64,000 bases of DNA from Pedobacter xixiisoli (GCF_900215335.1 NZ_OCMT01000001.1:1240001-1304000), one strand, 5' to 3'. Positions 1 through 9,086 are shown, numbered from the stretch's first letter. Program-made: numbers and translations. Notes: generated from the sequence alone by a model not told the origin.

Positions 1-292
1 CCGTAATCTCTTTTCTAATCATATTGCCGGAAGCAATAGTTTCCTTACCAAAATCCAAACTATTTGCATCTAAATGTTGTTTCATCATTCGAGAGATAAT
101 CGAATCAATGATTGCTTTCAAACGCATATCATCCTCAGTTACAATGGTAATGAGATTTGTTTTCTTATCCAGCTCGATAGTACTTTTAGAAGTATTAAAA
201 TCGTATCTGTTTAAAATCTCTTTTTTAGCATTATTGATGGCATTGTCTAAAGTTTGTCCATCTATTTTACTTACTATATCGAAACTTGGCAT
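1..292 (-). CDS. yajQ: YajQ family nucleotide-binding protein (3' part outside window)
   Basis: This gene reads leftward from an ATG at 292 and runs off the window at base 1, leaving 97 codons. The protein opens with MPSFDIVSKID and continues with an RYDF segment and an ELDKKTNLITI strand, which is the N-terminal half of the YajQ/UPF0234 fold (two ferredoxin-like repeats, usual length about 160 residues). Family members bind nucleotides, and some bind cyclic di-GMP and modulate transcription. That activity is family knowledge and is not visible in the truncated sequence. No clear Shine-Dalgarno sequence precedes the start. Confidence 0.93.
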   Translation of the reverse strand, partial: MPSFDIVSKIDGQTLDNAINNAKKEILNRYDFNTSKSTIELDKKTNLITIVTEDDMRLKAIIDSIISRMMKQHLDANSLDFGKETIASGNMIRKEIT

Positions 293-416
293 ATTGTTGT
301 GCTTAGTTGAAAAGAATTGATAAATTTATTTAAATACAAAAAAACGCAAAAAATAGGATATCATCATCATTTGTTAAAATTAAGGATGATTTCTTCACCT
401 TCTAAAACCTAAACGC

Positions 417-1091
417 ATGGCAAATAAATCAAAAACATCAAAAAGGGCAGTAAAAAAGGCTGCTAAAAAACAATTAGAACAAAGCTTAACTGAGAAATTC
501 TTAGAAGCCATTAAAGGGTTAGGGCATAATGCCGAATCTTTAGGTGCCGATGTGTCAAAAGCCAGTAAAGCTGTTGCTAAAAAAATAGCGAAAACTTTTA
601 CAGAAGTAAAAGAAGTAGTTGGAAATAAGATTGAAGACATTACTTCATCGAGTAAAGACAAAGCAACTAAAAAAGTTAAAACAGTAAAAAAAGGAACAAA
701 AAAGGCAGGTAAAACCGTAGATAAAGCTGCAACTAAAATAGTTAAGAAAGCAGTAAAAAAAGCAAAACCGATAGTTAGTAGTGTAAAGGTAGTAGCATTA
801 GAAACTGAAGAGAAAGTAGCGAAAGCAGTTAAGCCGCCAGTAAAAAAAGCTACGGCAGCGGCTAAAACTGCAGTTAATAAAACCACAGAAAGTGTAGCTA
901 CGGCCGCTAAACCAGTAGTTAGAAAAACTACCACAACTGCTAAAGCTGTAGTAAATAAGATTGCAGATAAAGCATCTGAAGCTAAAGAAGCAGTGGCGAG
1001 AAAAGCTGTAATACAGAAGGAACCTGCAAAAGCTGGTGCAACAGGAACCAAATCAAGAGCTACTACAGCTAAAAAAACCAATGTTAAATAA
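417..1091 (+). CDS. Histone H1-like lysine/alanine-rich protein
   Basis: The 224-residue protein is dominated by lysine, alanine, threonine and valine. Residues 1-60 look weakly helical (EQSLTEKFLEAIKGLGHNAE). From about residue 65 the chain is built of short KKA, KKV, AAK and TTAK units, like the tails of eukaryotic H1 and of bacterial Hc1/AlgP-type proteins. Such proteins bind DNA or polyphosphate non-specifically through charge. A role in nucleoid compaction is inference. It stands alone upstream of ppk1, separated by a spacer with an inverted repeat. The long reading frame on the opposite strand is a compositional mirror of these repeats. A second K/A/P-rich protein lies at 23314-23811. 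Confidence 0.8.
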   Translation: MANKSKTSKRAVKKAAKKQLEQSLTEKFLEAIKGLGHNAESLGADVSKASKAVAKKIAKTFTEVKEVVGNKIEDITSSSKDKATKKVKTVKKGTKKAGKTVDKAATKIVKKAVKKAKPIVSSVKVVALETEEKVAKAVKPPVKKATAAAKTAVNKTTESVATAAKPVVRKTTTTAKAVVNKIADKASEAKEAVARKAVIQKEPAKAGATGTKSRATTAKKTNVK

Positions 1092-1176
1092 TTGATTTTT
1101 ATTAATATCCAATTAATGATAAATTAACATTAAATTTTTCAATTTGGAAATCCTTTAAAAGTTTTTGAAAAACTTA

Positions 1177-1271
1177 ACTACATAGAGACATAAGGATAAA
1201 TTATAATAGATTAGTTGGGAAATAATGAATTTTAAACTTATTTAATCTATTTTTCTATGTGTCTATGTGGT
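1177..1271. repeat. Imperfect inverted repeat, variant of family B
   Basis: Arms at 1177-1192 (ACTACATAGAGACATA) and 1256-1271 (TATGTGTCTATGTGGT) pair with two mismatches around an AT-rich loop. The architecture matches the CCACAGATACACAG repeats elsewhere in the window, but the word differs. It lies between the histone-like gene and ppk1, so it could act as a terminator or processing site. Confidence 0.6.
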
Positions 1272-1316
1272 CATAAGAAATAAGACTACTTATTAAGGAT
1301 TTTTTTAATTTACCTA

Positions 1317-3371
1317 ATGGCCAAAAAGAAGCTTCCGTTTTTAAATAGAGAAATAAGTTGGTTATACTTTAACGAACGTGTGTTGCAAGAAGCGGCAGAC
1401 GAAACTGTGCCTCTAATTGAACGTATTAAATTCCTTTCTATTTTTTCTTCAAATTTGGATGAATTTTACCGCGTTAGGGTAGCTTCTTTAAATCGATTGG
1501 TTAATTTGAACGAAAAAGCGAAGGCTTTATTGGGATTTAACCCTAAGAAGGTACTAGATGAAATTAAAAACATCGTTGTAAAACTAGAACGTCGTTTTGA
1601 GACACTTTTTCAGGATATTTTAATTACTGAACTTGCACAAAAACGTATCTTCATACTCAACCATACTCAGCTTAACGTAGCAAGAGGGGAGTTTGTTCGT
1701 CAGCATTTTAGAGATAAAATTCTTTCGAATCTGGTTCCGATTATGATTGATATAAACAAGCCATTTCCTGAATTGAAAGATAGGGCTTTGTACTTTTTCG
1801 TTCAGCTTTCTAACAATTCTGGCAAGAATAAAAAATATGCAATTTTAGAACTACCAGATAGCATTTCTAGGTTTTTGGTACTTCCAGAAACTAATGATTT
1901 AAAGTTTATCATCCTTTTAGAAGATATCATTAAGTATTGTTTAGACGATATTTTTTATGTGTTCAGCTACAAGGAAATCCAAGCCTACTCCATCCAATTA
2001 ACGAGAGATGCTGAATTGGATATAGATAAAACAGTTAGTGATAAATTTATAGAAGAACTTCGCAAAAGTATTGATAAACGTAAACGAGGAAAACCTATGC
2101 GTTTGCTTTACGATAGTGATATGCCTTTCGATATGTTGAGCTTTTTGGTAAGCAAGCTAAAAGTAGGTGCAGATGGTTTAATCCCTGGTAATAAATACCA
2201 TCGTTTTGGCGACTTCATAGCATTTCCTAATGTTGGCGCTAAAGATTTGGAATATCAACCGATGGTGCCTTTGAAAGTTAAGAACTTGCATAGAACAGAA
2301 AGCCTTTTTAAGAAAATTGCTGAAAAGGATTTTGTAGTTCACTTGCCCTATCAATCTTACGATTACATCATCTTATTTTTAAGAGAAGCCGCAATTGACC
2401 CTAAAGTTACCGAGATAAACATCACACTGTACCGTTTGGCAGAGAACTCTAAGGTCATCAATGCGCTAATTAATGCGGCGAAAAATGGCAAAGTTGTAAA
2501 CTGTTTGGTAGAATTGAAAGCCCGTTTTGACGAAAGTGCTAATATTTTCTGGACCAATCGTTTGATGGAAGAAGGCGTAAATGTAAACTACGGTTTAACG
2601 GATTTCAAAGTTCACTCGAAAATCTGTTTGGTTAAACGCATCGACAAAAGAAAAACGACCTACTACGCCAATTTAGCCACTGGAAATTTCAACGAAAAAA
2701 CTGCCCGTATTTATTGCGACCACAGTATTTTTACTGCAAAAACAGAAATCACTTCTGAATTAGTTAAATTATTTGGAGCCTTAAATAAACGTACAGTGGC
2801 TAAAGGATTTAAACATTTAATTGTTTCTCCAATAGACTCTAGAAATAGAATTTACAGCTTAATTGATAGAGAAATCAAAAATGCTAAAGCTGGTAAAGCT
2901 GCTTATATGATTATTAAAGTTAATAGCTTAGCAGATGAGGGTATCATAGAAAAGCTTTATGAAGCGAGTAATGCCGGTGTACAAATAAAGTTAATTATTA
3001 GAGGTATTTGCTGTTTAGTGCCTGGAGTAAAGGATTTCAGCGAGAATATTACCGTAATTAGTATTATAGATAGATTTTTGGAACATGCCCGTATCTTCAT
3101 TTTTGGAAATGGAGGCAAAGAGGAAATGTTCCTTTCATCAGCAGATTTAATGTCACGTAATTTTGAACATCGAGTAGAAGTGGGTTTCCCAATTTTAGAT
3201 GATGAGGTAAGGCAGGAAATTAAAGACATTATCGACCTTCAATTACAGGATAATGTGAAAGCAAGAAATATCACTAAAGCAAACGACAATAGATATCATA
3301 AAAACAGATTAGCTAGCAAAGTAAGAGCTCAATTTCAATCTTACAGTTATCTAAAAAATAAACATCAATAA
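1317..3371 (+). CDS. ppk1: Polyphosphate kinase 1
   Basis: The 684-residue protein is full length for PPK1, which reversibly moves the terminal phosphate of ATP onto a growing polyphosphate chain. It opens with LPFLNREISWLYFNERVLQEA, the conserved N-terminal domain. The two phospholipase-D-like catalytic domains carry the histidines expected for phosphotransfer: H433 in FKVHSK and H590 in FLEHARIF. Their spacing of 157 residues matches E. coli H435 and H592. The gene is followed after one base by the exopolyphosphatase gene, so synthesis and breakdown are co-transcribed. The polyphosphate-glucokinase-like gene at 8266-9018 gives a likely consumer of the polymer. Confidence 0.97.
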   Translation: MAKKKLPFLNREISWLYFNERVLQEAADETVPLIERIKFLSIFSSNLDEFYRVRVASLNRLVNLNEKAKALLGFNPKKVLDEIKNIVVKLERRFETLFQDILITELAQKRIFILNHTQLNVARGEFVRQHFRDKILSNLVPIMIDINKPFPELKDRALYFFVQLSNNSGKNKKYAILELPDSISRFLVLPETNDLKFIILLEDIIKYCLDDIFYVFSYKEIQAYSIQLTRDAELDIDKTVSDKFIEELRKSIDKRKRGKPMRLLYDSDMPFDMLSFLVSKLKVGADGLIPGNKYHRFGDFIAFPNVGAKDLEYQPMVPLKVKNLHRTESLFKKIAEKDFVVHLPYQSYDYIILFLREAAIDPKVTEINITLYRLAENSKVINALINAAKNGKVVNCLVELKARFDESANIFWTNRLMEEGVNVNYGLTDFKVHSKICLVKRIDKRKTTYYANLATGNFNEKTARIYCDHSIFTAKTEITSELVKLFGALNKRTVAKGFKHLIVSPIDSRNRIYSLIDREIKNAKAGKAAYMIIKVNSLADEGIIEKLYEASNAGVQIKLIIRGICCLVPGVKDFSENITVISIIDRFLEHARIFIFGNGGKEEMFLSSADLMSRNFEHRVEVGFPILDDEVRQEIKDIIDLQLQDNVKARNITKANDNRYHKNRLASKVRAQFQSYSYLKNKHQ

Positions 3372-3372
3372 A

Positions 3373-4248
3373 ATGCTCAGATACGCCGCCATAGATATAG
3401 GTTCTAACGCAGTACGATTATTAATAGCCGATATTACCAATAACGACAAAAGTAATTTCAAGAAAAACACTTTGGTTCGTGTACCCTTACGTTTGGGTGA
3501 TGATGCATTTTTAGACCAAGAACTATCAGAAAAAAAGATTGAAGACTTGGTAAAAACGATGGTCGCTTTCAGGAATTTAATGGATGTGTATAACGTTACA
3601 GATTATTTGGCTTGTGCTACATCCGCAATGCGTGAAGCTAAAAACGGGAAGCAGGTTATTGAAAAAATAAAGGAAATTGCTAATATAGACATAGAAATCA
3701 TTGAAGGTCAACGTGAGGCGAGTATCATCTATTCGAATCATATTGAAGAAAACTTAGATATTAAAAAAAGCTATCTATATATTGACGTTGGTGGTGGAAG
3801 TACAGAGCTTTCTGTATTTGTAAATAAGCAACCTATCGCTTCTAAATCTTTCAACTTAGGCACTATTCGTATCCTAGATAATCAAGACAAGGAAGAAACT
3901 TGGAATGAAATGAAGGAATGGATTAAGGAACATACAAAAGAACTAAAGCAAGTTGTAGGTATTGGAACTGGTGGAAATATCAATAAATTGTTTCGCATGA
4001 GTGGTGAGAAGGACGATATGCCGTTATCTTTCTTAAAATTGAGGAATATGTACAACGAGTTAAATAGTTATTCTTTGAAGGAACGTATTTCTATTTTAAG
4101 ATTAAATCAGGATAGGGCAGACGTCATTATTCCAGCTTGCGAAATCTATTTAACGGTAATGAAATGGGCGGGAATCAAACAGATTTTTGTTCCTAAAGTT
4201 GGTATGGTTGATGGAATAATCAACTTATTACTAGAAGAGAATTTATAA
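3373..4248 (+). CDS. ppx: Ppx/GppA family exopolyphosphatase
   Basis: The 291-residue protein contains the actin-like ATPase fold of the Ppx/GppA family: an N-terminal AAIDIGSNAVRLLIAD phosphate loop, a second loop YIDVGGGSTELSVF, and GIGTGGNINKL. It is the short form, without the C-terminal HD domain of E. coli Ppx. It probably releases phosphate from polyphosphate ends; pppGpp hydrolysis is possible in this family. The ATG lies one base after the ppk1 stop, so the two genes form an operon. Its 3' end faces pgl across repeat 4257-4338. Confidence 0.92.
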   Translation: MLRYAAIDIGSNAVRLLIADITNNDKSNFKKNTLVRVPLRLGDDAFLDQELSEKKIEDLVKTMVAFRNLMDVYNVTDYLACATSAMREAKNGKQVIEKIKEIANIDIEIIEGQREASIIYSNHIEENLDIKKSYLYIDVGGGSTELSVFVNKQPIASKSFNLGTIRILDNQDKEETWNEMKEWIKEHTKELKQVVGIGTGGNINKLFRMSGEKDDMPLSFLKLRNMYNELNSYSLKERISILRLNQDRADVIIPACEIYLTVMKWAGIKQIFVPKVGMVDGIINLLLEENL

Positions 4249-4256
4249 ATCTTAAA

Positions 4257-4338
4257 CGTCATTTCGACGAAGAATGAGGAGAAATCTATCAATTTTATTT
4301 TGCAAGTTGCTAGATTTCTCTCTGCGTTCGAAATGACG
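4257..4338. repeat. Inverted repeat family A, copy 1 (convergent junction)
   Basis: The outer arms CGTCATTTCGA (4257-4267) and TCGAAATGACG (4328-4338) are perfectly complementary, and the inner arms GAGAAATCTA and TAGATTTCTC also pair. The whole unit can fold into one long interrupted hairpin. It fills the gap between the 3' ends of ppx (plus) and pgl (minus), where a bidirectional terminator would sit. Confidence 0.8.
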
Positions 4339-4350
4339 GAATGTTTACTG

Positions 4351-5073
4351 TTATTTCTTAACTAAACTCGCAGCAGCCTCATCCACAAACCATTGCAAAT
4401 CACCGTTTACAGGGCTAATTAATTGAGATGGATAATTTGCGAAATCTTTCTCTTCCCCAAATACTTTAGCTAATGCTTCAGCTTTGTTCTGGCCAAAAGT
4501 GATAAATACCACGTGTTTAGCTTGGTTAATCAACGGAGCAGTTAAGCTCACACGATTGGTATTCAGTTTTTCTACCCAAACACTAGCAACGCTTAGCTCT
4601 TCATTATTAACTAAGGTTGTATGAGGGAAAATAGAAGCAGTGTGCGCATCATCGCCCATGCCCAGTAGAATCAAATCGAAGATAATAGCAGAGTCTGAGA
4701 AATGCTCATCTAATTTATTCTTGTAGTCAGCAGCGGCTTCTTCTGGAGATAAATTGGTATCCACATAAAAAATGTGACCATCCTTCAGTTCTAAATTATC
4801 GAAGAAGCTTTCTTTAGCCATTAAGCCATTGTAATCTTTCTCAAAAGGTAGTACTGTTCTTTCGTCACCAAAAAAGAAATAGGTTTTATCCCAATCAATT
4901 TTGTCTTTGTAAGTAGTTGATAAAAGGTGGTATAATCCTTTAGGCGAACTTCCGCCAGTTAACACAAAATCAAAACGACCTTTTTCGGCGATTGAGTTAT
5001 TGGCAACCTCAATTACGTACTGAGCTAATTGCTCATTTAATTCGGTTTGGTTGTTAAATATATTTAGTTTCAT
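4351..5073 (-). CDS. pgl: 6-phosphogluconolactonase
   Basis: The 240-residue protein belongs to the SOL/DevB family and hydrolyses 6-phosphogluconolactone, the second step of the oxidative pentose phosphate pathway. Motifs include FVLTGGSSPKGLYHLL, WDKTYFFFGDERTVL and DLILLGMGDDAHTASIFPH, which form the sugar-phosphate site. I place the start at the ATG at 5073 (MKLNIFNNQ). The in-frame ATG at 5094 lies inside repeat 5089-5179 and would add seven residues unlike the family. It follows zwf on the same strand. Confidence 0.94.
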   Translation of the reverse strand: MKLNIFNNQTELNEQLAQYVIEVANNSIAEKGRFDFVLTGGSSPKGLYHLLSTTYKDKIDWDKTYFFFGDERTVLPFEKDYNGLMAKESFFDNLELKDGHIFYVDTNLSPEEAAADYKNKLDEHFSDSAIIFDLILLGMGDDAHTASIFPHTTLVNNEELSVASVWVEKLNTNRVSLTAPLINQAKHVVFITFGQNKAEALAKVFGEEKDFANYPSQLISPVNGDLQWFVDEAAASLVKK

Positions 5074-5088
5074 TATTCTTTCATTTAT

Positions 5089-5179
5089 CGTCATTTCGAT
5101 GAGGAGGAACGACGAAGAGAAATACAGCAGTTTTATAATTTAGGTGTTAGATTTCTCCTCATTCTTCGTCGAAATGACG
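5089..5179. repeat. Inverted repeat family A, copy 2
   Basis: Arms CGTCATTTCGA (5089-5099) and TCGAAATGACG (5169-5179) are identical to those of the copy at 4257. The inner part GGAGAAATC is also shared in altered order. Unlike the other copies it lies between two co-directional genes, zwf and pgl, and may fold in the mRNA just before the pgl start. Confidence 0.8.
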
Positions 5180-5189
5180 GTTGTGGTGC

Positions 5190-6698
5190 TTAATCTTTAA
5201 TTGGCAACGTAAACCAATGAAAACCATCTTTAGCAATTAATGCTTCGGCATCTTCTGGTCCCCAGCTGTCTGCTGCATAATTAGGGAAACTTAACGATGT
5301 TTTATTTTCCCAAAGATGAATAATAGGCATTACCAATTCCCAAGCAGCTTCTACCTGGTCGCCACGCATAAACAAAGTTTGATCGCCAGTCATTGCATCT
5401 AACAACAAAGTCTCATAAGCTTCTGGCGAATCATTCTCATAAGTACCTTTGTAATTAAAAACCATATCTACCGGATTAAGTACCATATCCAATCCTGGGC
5501 GTTTAGATTGTACTTGCAATCTGATACTCGCTTCGGGCTGGATGCTGATAATCAGCCTATTTTGTTGCCAAGTTTCGGCCACATTGTTCGAGAAGATATG
5601 ATGAGGCACATCTTTAAACTGAATGGTGATGATTGATGAAGTTTGGTTCATCCTTTTACCAGTACGTAGGTAGAAAGGAATACCTTGCCAACGCCAATTA
5701 TCAATAAAGAATTTCACTGCAGCAAAAGTTTCCGTGTTAGAATGGGCATCTACACCTTTTTCAGTACGGTAACTTGGTACTTCTTTGCCTTCAACCCAAC
5801 CTTTACTGTATTGACCACGAACGGCATGCGCACCAATTTCTTCTGGTTTAAATGGACGAACGGCTCTTAACACTTCCACTTTTCTATCTCTAATCTCATC
5901 TGCATTGAAAGAAATAGGAGCTTCCATGCCAACCAAACAAAGTAACTGTAATAAGTGATTTTGAATCATATCACGCAAAGCACCTGCACCTTCGTAATAT
6001 CCACCTCTATCACCAACACCTAATTGTTCGGTTACAGAAATTTGAATGTGCTCGATGTAATTTCTGTTCCATAACGGCTCGAATAACGAGTTCGCAAAAC
6101 GGAAAGCCATCATATTTTGAACCGTTTCTTTACCTAAATAGTGGTCAATTCTATAAATCTGTTTCTCGGTAAAAATACCACTTAACAATAGATTTAATTC
6201 TTTGGCACTGTCTAAATCGTGTCCAAATGGTTTCTCAATTACTATCCTACAATTGTCTTCGTTACCAGTAAGTTTATACTCGTGTAGGCACTGTGCAATT
6301 AAAGGAAATAGGTTAGGGGCTACTGCTAGATAGAAAATAACTTGCGTTTTCTCACCAAAATCAGCTTGATACTTTTCAATTTCTACTTTAAGATTTTCAA
6401 AAGTCTGCTGCGATTTTACATCTATAGAACTGTAATGGATATTCTTGCTGAATACATCCCATTTATCTTTTTTCACCTTTCCATTTCTCGAGAACTCATT
6501 AACGCTATTTAATAGTTCTTTCTGGTACTTTTCATCTGTAAATGCTGTTCTGCCAGTTCCAATAATTGAAAACTGTGCAGGCATATAACCTTCGGTGTAT
6601 AAATTGTATAAAGCTGGTGCTAACTTGCGTTTGTTTAAATCGCCGGTACCGCCAAATATTACAAATATGGTTGGATTAAGTTTACTTGCTTTTTTCAT
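5190..6698 (-). CDS. zwf: Glucose-6-phosphate 1-dehydrogenase
   Basis: The 502-residue enzyme oxidises glucose-6-phosphate to 6-phosphogluconolactone with NAD(P)+. The nucleotide-binding loop is VIFGGTGDLNKRKLAPALYN near the N-terminus. The active-site signature RIDHYLGKETVQNM is intact. I chose the ATG at 6698 (MKKASKLNPTIF) because family members begin close to the dinucleotide-binding strand. An in-frame ATG at 6719 would add seven residues. It sits between gnd and pgl on the same strand, so the three oxidative pentose-phosphate enzymes are contiguous. Confidence 0.96.
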   Translation of the reverse strand: MKKASKLNPTIFVIFGGTGDLNKRKLAPALYNLYTEGYMPAQFSIIGTGRTAFTDEKYQKELLNSVNEFSRNGKVKKDKWDVFSKNIHYSSIDVKSQQTFENLKVEIEKYQADFGEKTQVIFYLAVAPNLFPLIAQCLHEYKLTGNEDNCRIVIEKPFGHDLDSAKELNLLLSGIFTEKQIYRIDHYLGKETVQNMMAFRFANSLFEPLWNRNYIEHIQISVTEQLGVGDRGGYYEGAGALRDMIQNHLLQLLCLVGMEAPISFNADEIRDRKVEVLRAVRPFKPEEIGAHAVRGQYSKGWVEGKEVPSYRTEKGVDAHSNTETFAAVKFFIDNWRWQGIPFYLRTGKRMNQTSSIITIQFKDVPHHIFSNNVAETWQQNRLIISIQPEASIRLQVQSKRPGLDMVLNPVDMVFNYKGTYENDSPEAYETLLLDAMTGDQTLFMRGDQVEAAWELVMPIIHLWENKTSLSFPNYAADSWGPEDAEALIAKDGFHWFTLPIKD

Positions 6699-6806
6699 TT
6701 GAGTGGTTATTCTAAACATTAAGAAGTTAAGTTTAATTAAGTCCTTAATTATTCTTCATTCCTTAATGGTTGAAACTTTTTTGATTTTTAACTTTCTACT
6801 TTTAAC

Positions 6807-8222
6807 TTATTTTCCGTTCCATTCAGCGTGAAATACCCCTTCGCTATCAATGCGCTCAAAAGTATGTGCTCCAAAATAATCACGTTGTGCTTGAATTAAA
6901 TTAGATGGCATTCTACCCGTTTTCAAAGTATCGAAATAAGTAATAGCAGCCGCATAACAAGGTATCGCAATACCAGTAGAAATAGCAGAAGCAATTACAT
7001 TTCTAGTATCTTTTAATCCAGCTTGAAGTTTTTGTTGGATGGATGCGTCTTGATATAAGTGCTGTAAGTTAGGTTGCTTTTGGTAAGCCTCGTAGATATC
7101 CTGTAAAAACTCTGCACGAATAATACAGCCACCTCTCCAAATCTTCGCAATTTCTGCCATGTTCAATTCATAACCATATTCTGCAGACGCTTTCCATAAC
7201 AAGTGCATTCCTTGCGCATAAGCCGAAGCCATTGCAAAGTAGAATGCTTCTTCTAACTGATCTTCAAAACCTTCCTTATTTTCAATTTGTGCAGCTTTGC
7301 CGAAAGAACCTTCCAATTCCACACGTAAATCCTTCAATTTAGAAAGATTCCTTCCTGCTACCGAAGCATCAATGGTATTTAAAGGAACTTCTACGTCCAT
7401 TGCAATTTGCGAAGTCCATTTTCCGGTACCTTTAGATTTGGCTTGGTCTTTAATTTCATCAACTAATAAATTGCCAGTTTTTTCATCTTTAAATAGAAAA
7501 ACATCTTTAGTGATTTCCATTAAGAATGACTTTAAACGACCGTTATTCCATTTCTCGAATACCTGTTGAATTTGAGCATTATCGTAACCTAAACCATTTT
7601 TGAGGATGTCGTAAGTTTCGGCCAATAATTGCATAATGGCATACTCGATACCGTTGTGCGTCATTTTCACAAAATGACCGGCAGCACCAGGACCAATGTA
7701 GGCGACACAAGGTTCGCCGTTTACTTTTGCAGAAACTGCTTCCAACAAATCTTTCACTACAGCATAAGCCGCTTTTTCGCCTCCAGGCATTAAACTAGGT
7801 CCGAAACGAGCACCTTCCTCGCCACCGGAAATTCCCATTCCAAAGAAATGGAAACCTTTTTCTTTCAATTCTTGTGATCTTCTGGTTGTATCTGTATAAT
7901 ATGAGTTTCCACTATCAATAATGATATCGCCTTCGCTTAATAAAGGTGTAATTTCTGCAATCACATCATCCACAATCTTACCAGCAGGAACCAATAAAAT
8001 AATGGTTTTTGGAGATTGCAGGCTGTCAATAAAATCTTCAACCTTGGCAAATCCTTTTAGGTTGTGCGCTTTACCTTCTTCTTCCAATAAAGCAAGCATC
8101 TTCTCGCTCTTATCGTGTCCGGTAACCGAAAAGCCGTGGTCGGCCATATTTAATAACAAGTTTCTGCCCATGGTTCCCAAACCAATCATGCCGAAACTGT
8201 AGGTGCTATTCGTAGTGCTCAT
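6807..8222 (-). CDS. gnd: 6-phosphogluconate dehydrogenase, decarboxylating
   Basis: The 471-residue protein converts 6-phosphogluconate to ribulose-5-phosphate and CO2 while reducing NADP+. The Rossmann motif is FGMIGLGTMGRNLLLNM. Substrate-site segments are GMGISGGEEGARFGPS and GPGAAGHFVKMTHNGIEYA, which holds the catalytic lysine and histidine region. I use the ATG at 8222 (MSTTNSTYSFG). A longer reading from 8327 would overlap the upstream kinase gene and add 35 residues without family resemblance. Its stop codon lies in a 20-base word repeated at the 3' end of the gene at 48239. Confidence 0.96.
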   Translation of the reverse strand: MSTTNSTYSFGMIGLGTMGRNLLLNMADHGFSVTGHDKSEKMLALLEEEGKAHNLKGFAKVEDFIDSLQSPKTIILLVPAGKIVDDVIAEITPLLSEGDIIIDSGNSYYTDTTRRSQELKEKGFHFFGMGISGGEEGARFGPSLMPGGEKAAYAVVKDLLEAVSAKVNGEPCVAYIGPGAAGHFVKMTHNGIEYAIMQLLAETYDILKNGLGYDNAQIQQVFEKWNNGRLKSFLMEITKDVFLFKDEKTGNLLVDEIKDQAKSKGTGKWTSQIAMDVEVPLNTIDASVAGRNLSKLKDLRVELEGSFGKAAQIENKEGFEDQLEEAFYFAMASAYAQGMHLLWKASAEYGYELNMAEIAKIWRGGCIIRAEFLQDIYEAYQKQPNLQHLYQDASIQQKLQAGLKDTRNVIASAISTGIAIPCYAAAITYFDTLKTGRMPSNLIQAQRDYFGAHTFERIDSEGVFHAEWNGK

Positions 8223-8265
8223 GTATATGTGATTATTATTATTGGTATTTTTAATTAGATTGTTG

Positions 8266-9018
8266 TTAGTCGTGAAGATTCGTGCAAACCAAAAACTTCT
8301 CTTTAATCTTCCAAAGTTTAGCGCCACCCTTAATCCCGTCTTGGTTAGATACGATTTTAATGTTGTGGTCTAATTTAAAATTGATATTTGCAGAATTTCC
8401 ACCGCCAATGTAAAGTACATCGTAGTTGAAAACAGTTTTATATATTTCGATGATATATTTTAATCGTTTGTTCCATTCCTCTTTACCTACTTTTTCGAAA
8501 CCTCTCTTACCGATGTATTCATCATAGCTTTCTCCTTTAGTGATAGGCAAATGTGCCAATTCGAAGTGGGGCAGTAAATCTCCATCGAAAAGTAGGGCAG
8601 TACCGAAACCAGTTCCCAAAGTGAATACAATTTCTAAGCCTTTACCTTTTACAATGCCCAATCCTTGCAAGTCGGCATCATTAACTAACCGTACTGGCTT
8701 GTCAAACAACTGGCTAATCTGGTCTGCTAAATCTACATTAGACCATTTGTTTTCTCCTAAATTAGGTGCTGTTTGTACCACACCATCCCTAACGTAACCA
8801 GGAAAGCCAACAGAAATTTTCTCGAAATCCTTTAAATCAGCAGTTAGTTTTTTAATAGTAGCAATTACCTCGGCAGGACCAGCATTTTTCGGAGTAGATT
8901 CGGATACATAATCAGTGATGATTTTACCATTGTCATCCAAAATACAAGCTTTAATATTTGTTCCGCCAATATCTATAGTGAGTACATTTCCTTTTTTTGA
9001 GATTTTCTTTACCGACAT
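8266..9018 (-). CDS. ppgK: ROK-family polyphosphate glucokinase-like protein
   Basis: The 250-residue sugar kinase has the phosphate loop TIDIGGTNIKACI (14-26), then SVGFPGYVRDGVVQTAPNLG (69-88), the catalytic-base region LVNDAD (111-116) and FTLGTGFGTALLFDG (132-146). It lacks the zinc-binding Cys cluster of ordinary ROK kinases and repressors. The order of these blocks, plus the ELAHLPI and EEWNKRLKYI segments, resembles polyphosphate glucokinases, which use polyphosphate or ATP to make glucose-6-phosphate. Phosphate-donor choice is inference, supported by ppk1-ppx next door and by gnd, zwf and pgl downstream. One oddity is alanine in ELAH where the family normally has glycine. Confidence 0.82.
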   Translation of the reverse strand: MSVKKISKKGNVLTIDIGGTNIKACILDDNGKIITDYVSESTPKNAGPAEVIATIKKLTADLKDFEKISVGFPGYVRDGVVQTAPNLGENKWSNVDLADQISQLFDKPVRLVNDADLQGLGIVKGKGLEIVFTLGTGFGTALLFDGDLLPHFELAHLPITKGESYDEYIGKRGFEKVGKEEWNKRLKYIIEIYKTVFNYDVLYIGGGNSANINFKLDHNIKIVSNQDGIKGGAKLWKIKEKFLVCTNLHD

Positions 9019-9045
9019 AATTGTCTCTTTTATTTAGGTGCTAAT

Positions 9046-9053
9046 CAAAGATA
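9046..9053 (-). promoter_or_regulatory. Candidate -7 box for the ppgK-gnd-zwf-pgl group
   Basis: On the minus strand the bases read TATCTTTG, matching the Bacteroidota TAnnTTTG -7 consensus, 27 bases upstream of the ppgK ATG. No convincing -33 TTG is visible at the usual distance, so this rests on one element. Confidence 0.35.
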
Positions 9054-9086
9054 GCTAGTTTATAAAGGGGAAAAGTTATTTTAAAA

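Noticed and set aside
24..320. 98-codon open frame on the plus strand at the left edge
   Set aside because: It is antisense to a clear YajQ coding sequence.
395..1081. 228-codon open frame on the minus strand
   Set aside because: It mirrors the lysine/alanine codons of the histone-like gene on the plus strand and gives a low-complexity A/V/T/F-rich chain.
4249..5189. Dispersed repeats as a CRISPR array
   Set aside because: Copies are few, far apart and internally palindromic. There are no regular spacers and no cas genes.
8223..8327. 35-residue N-terminal extension of gnd
   Set aside because: It overlaps the kinase gene and lacks similarity. The ATG at 8222 fits the family.
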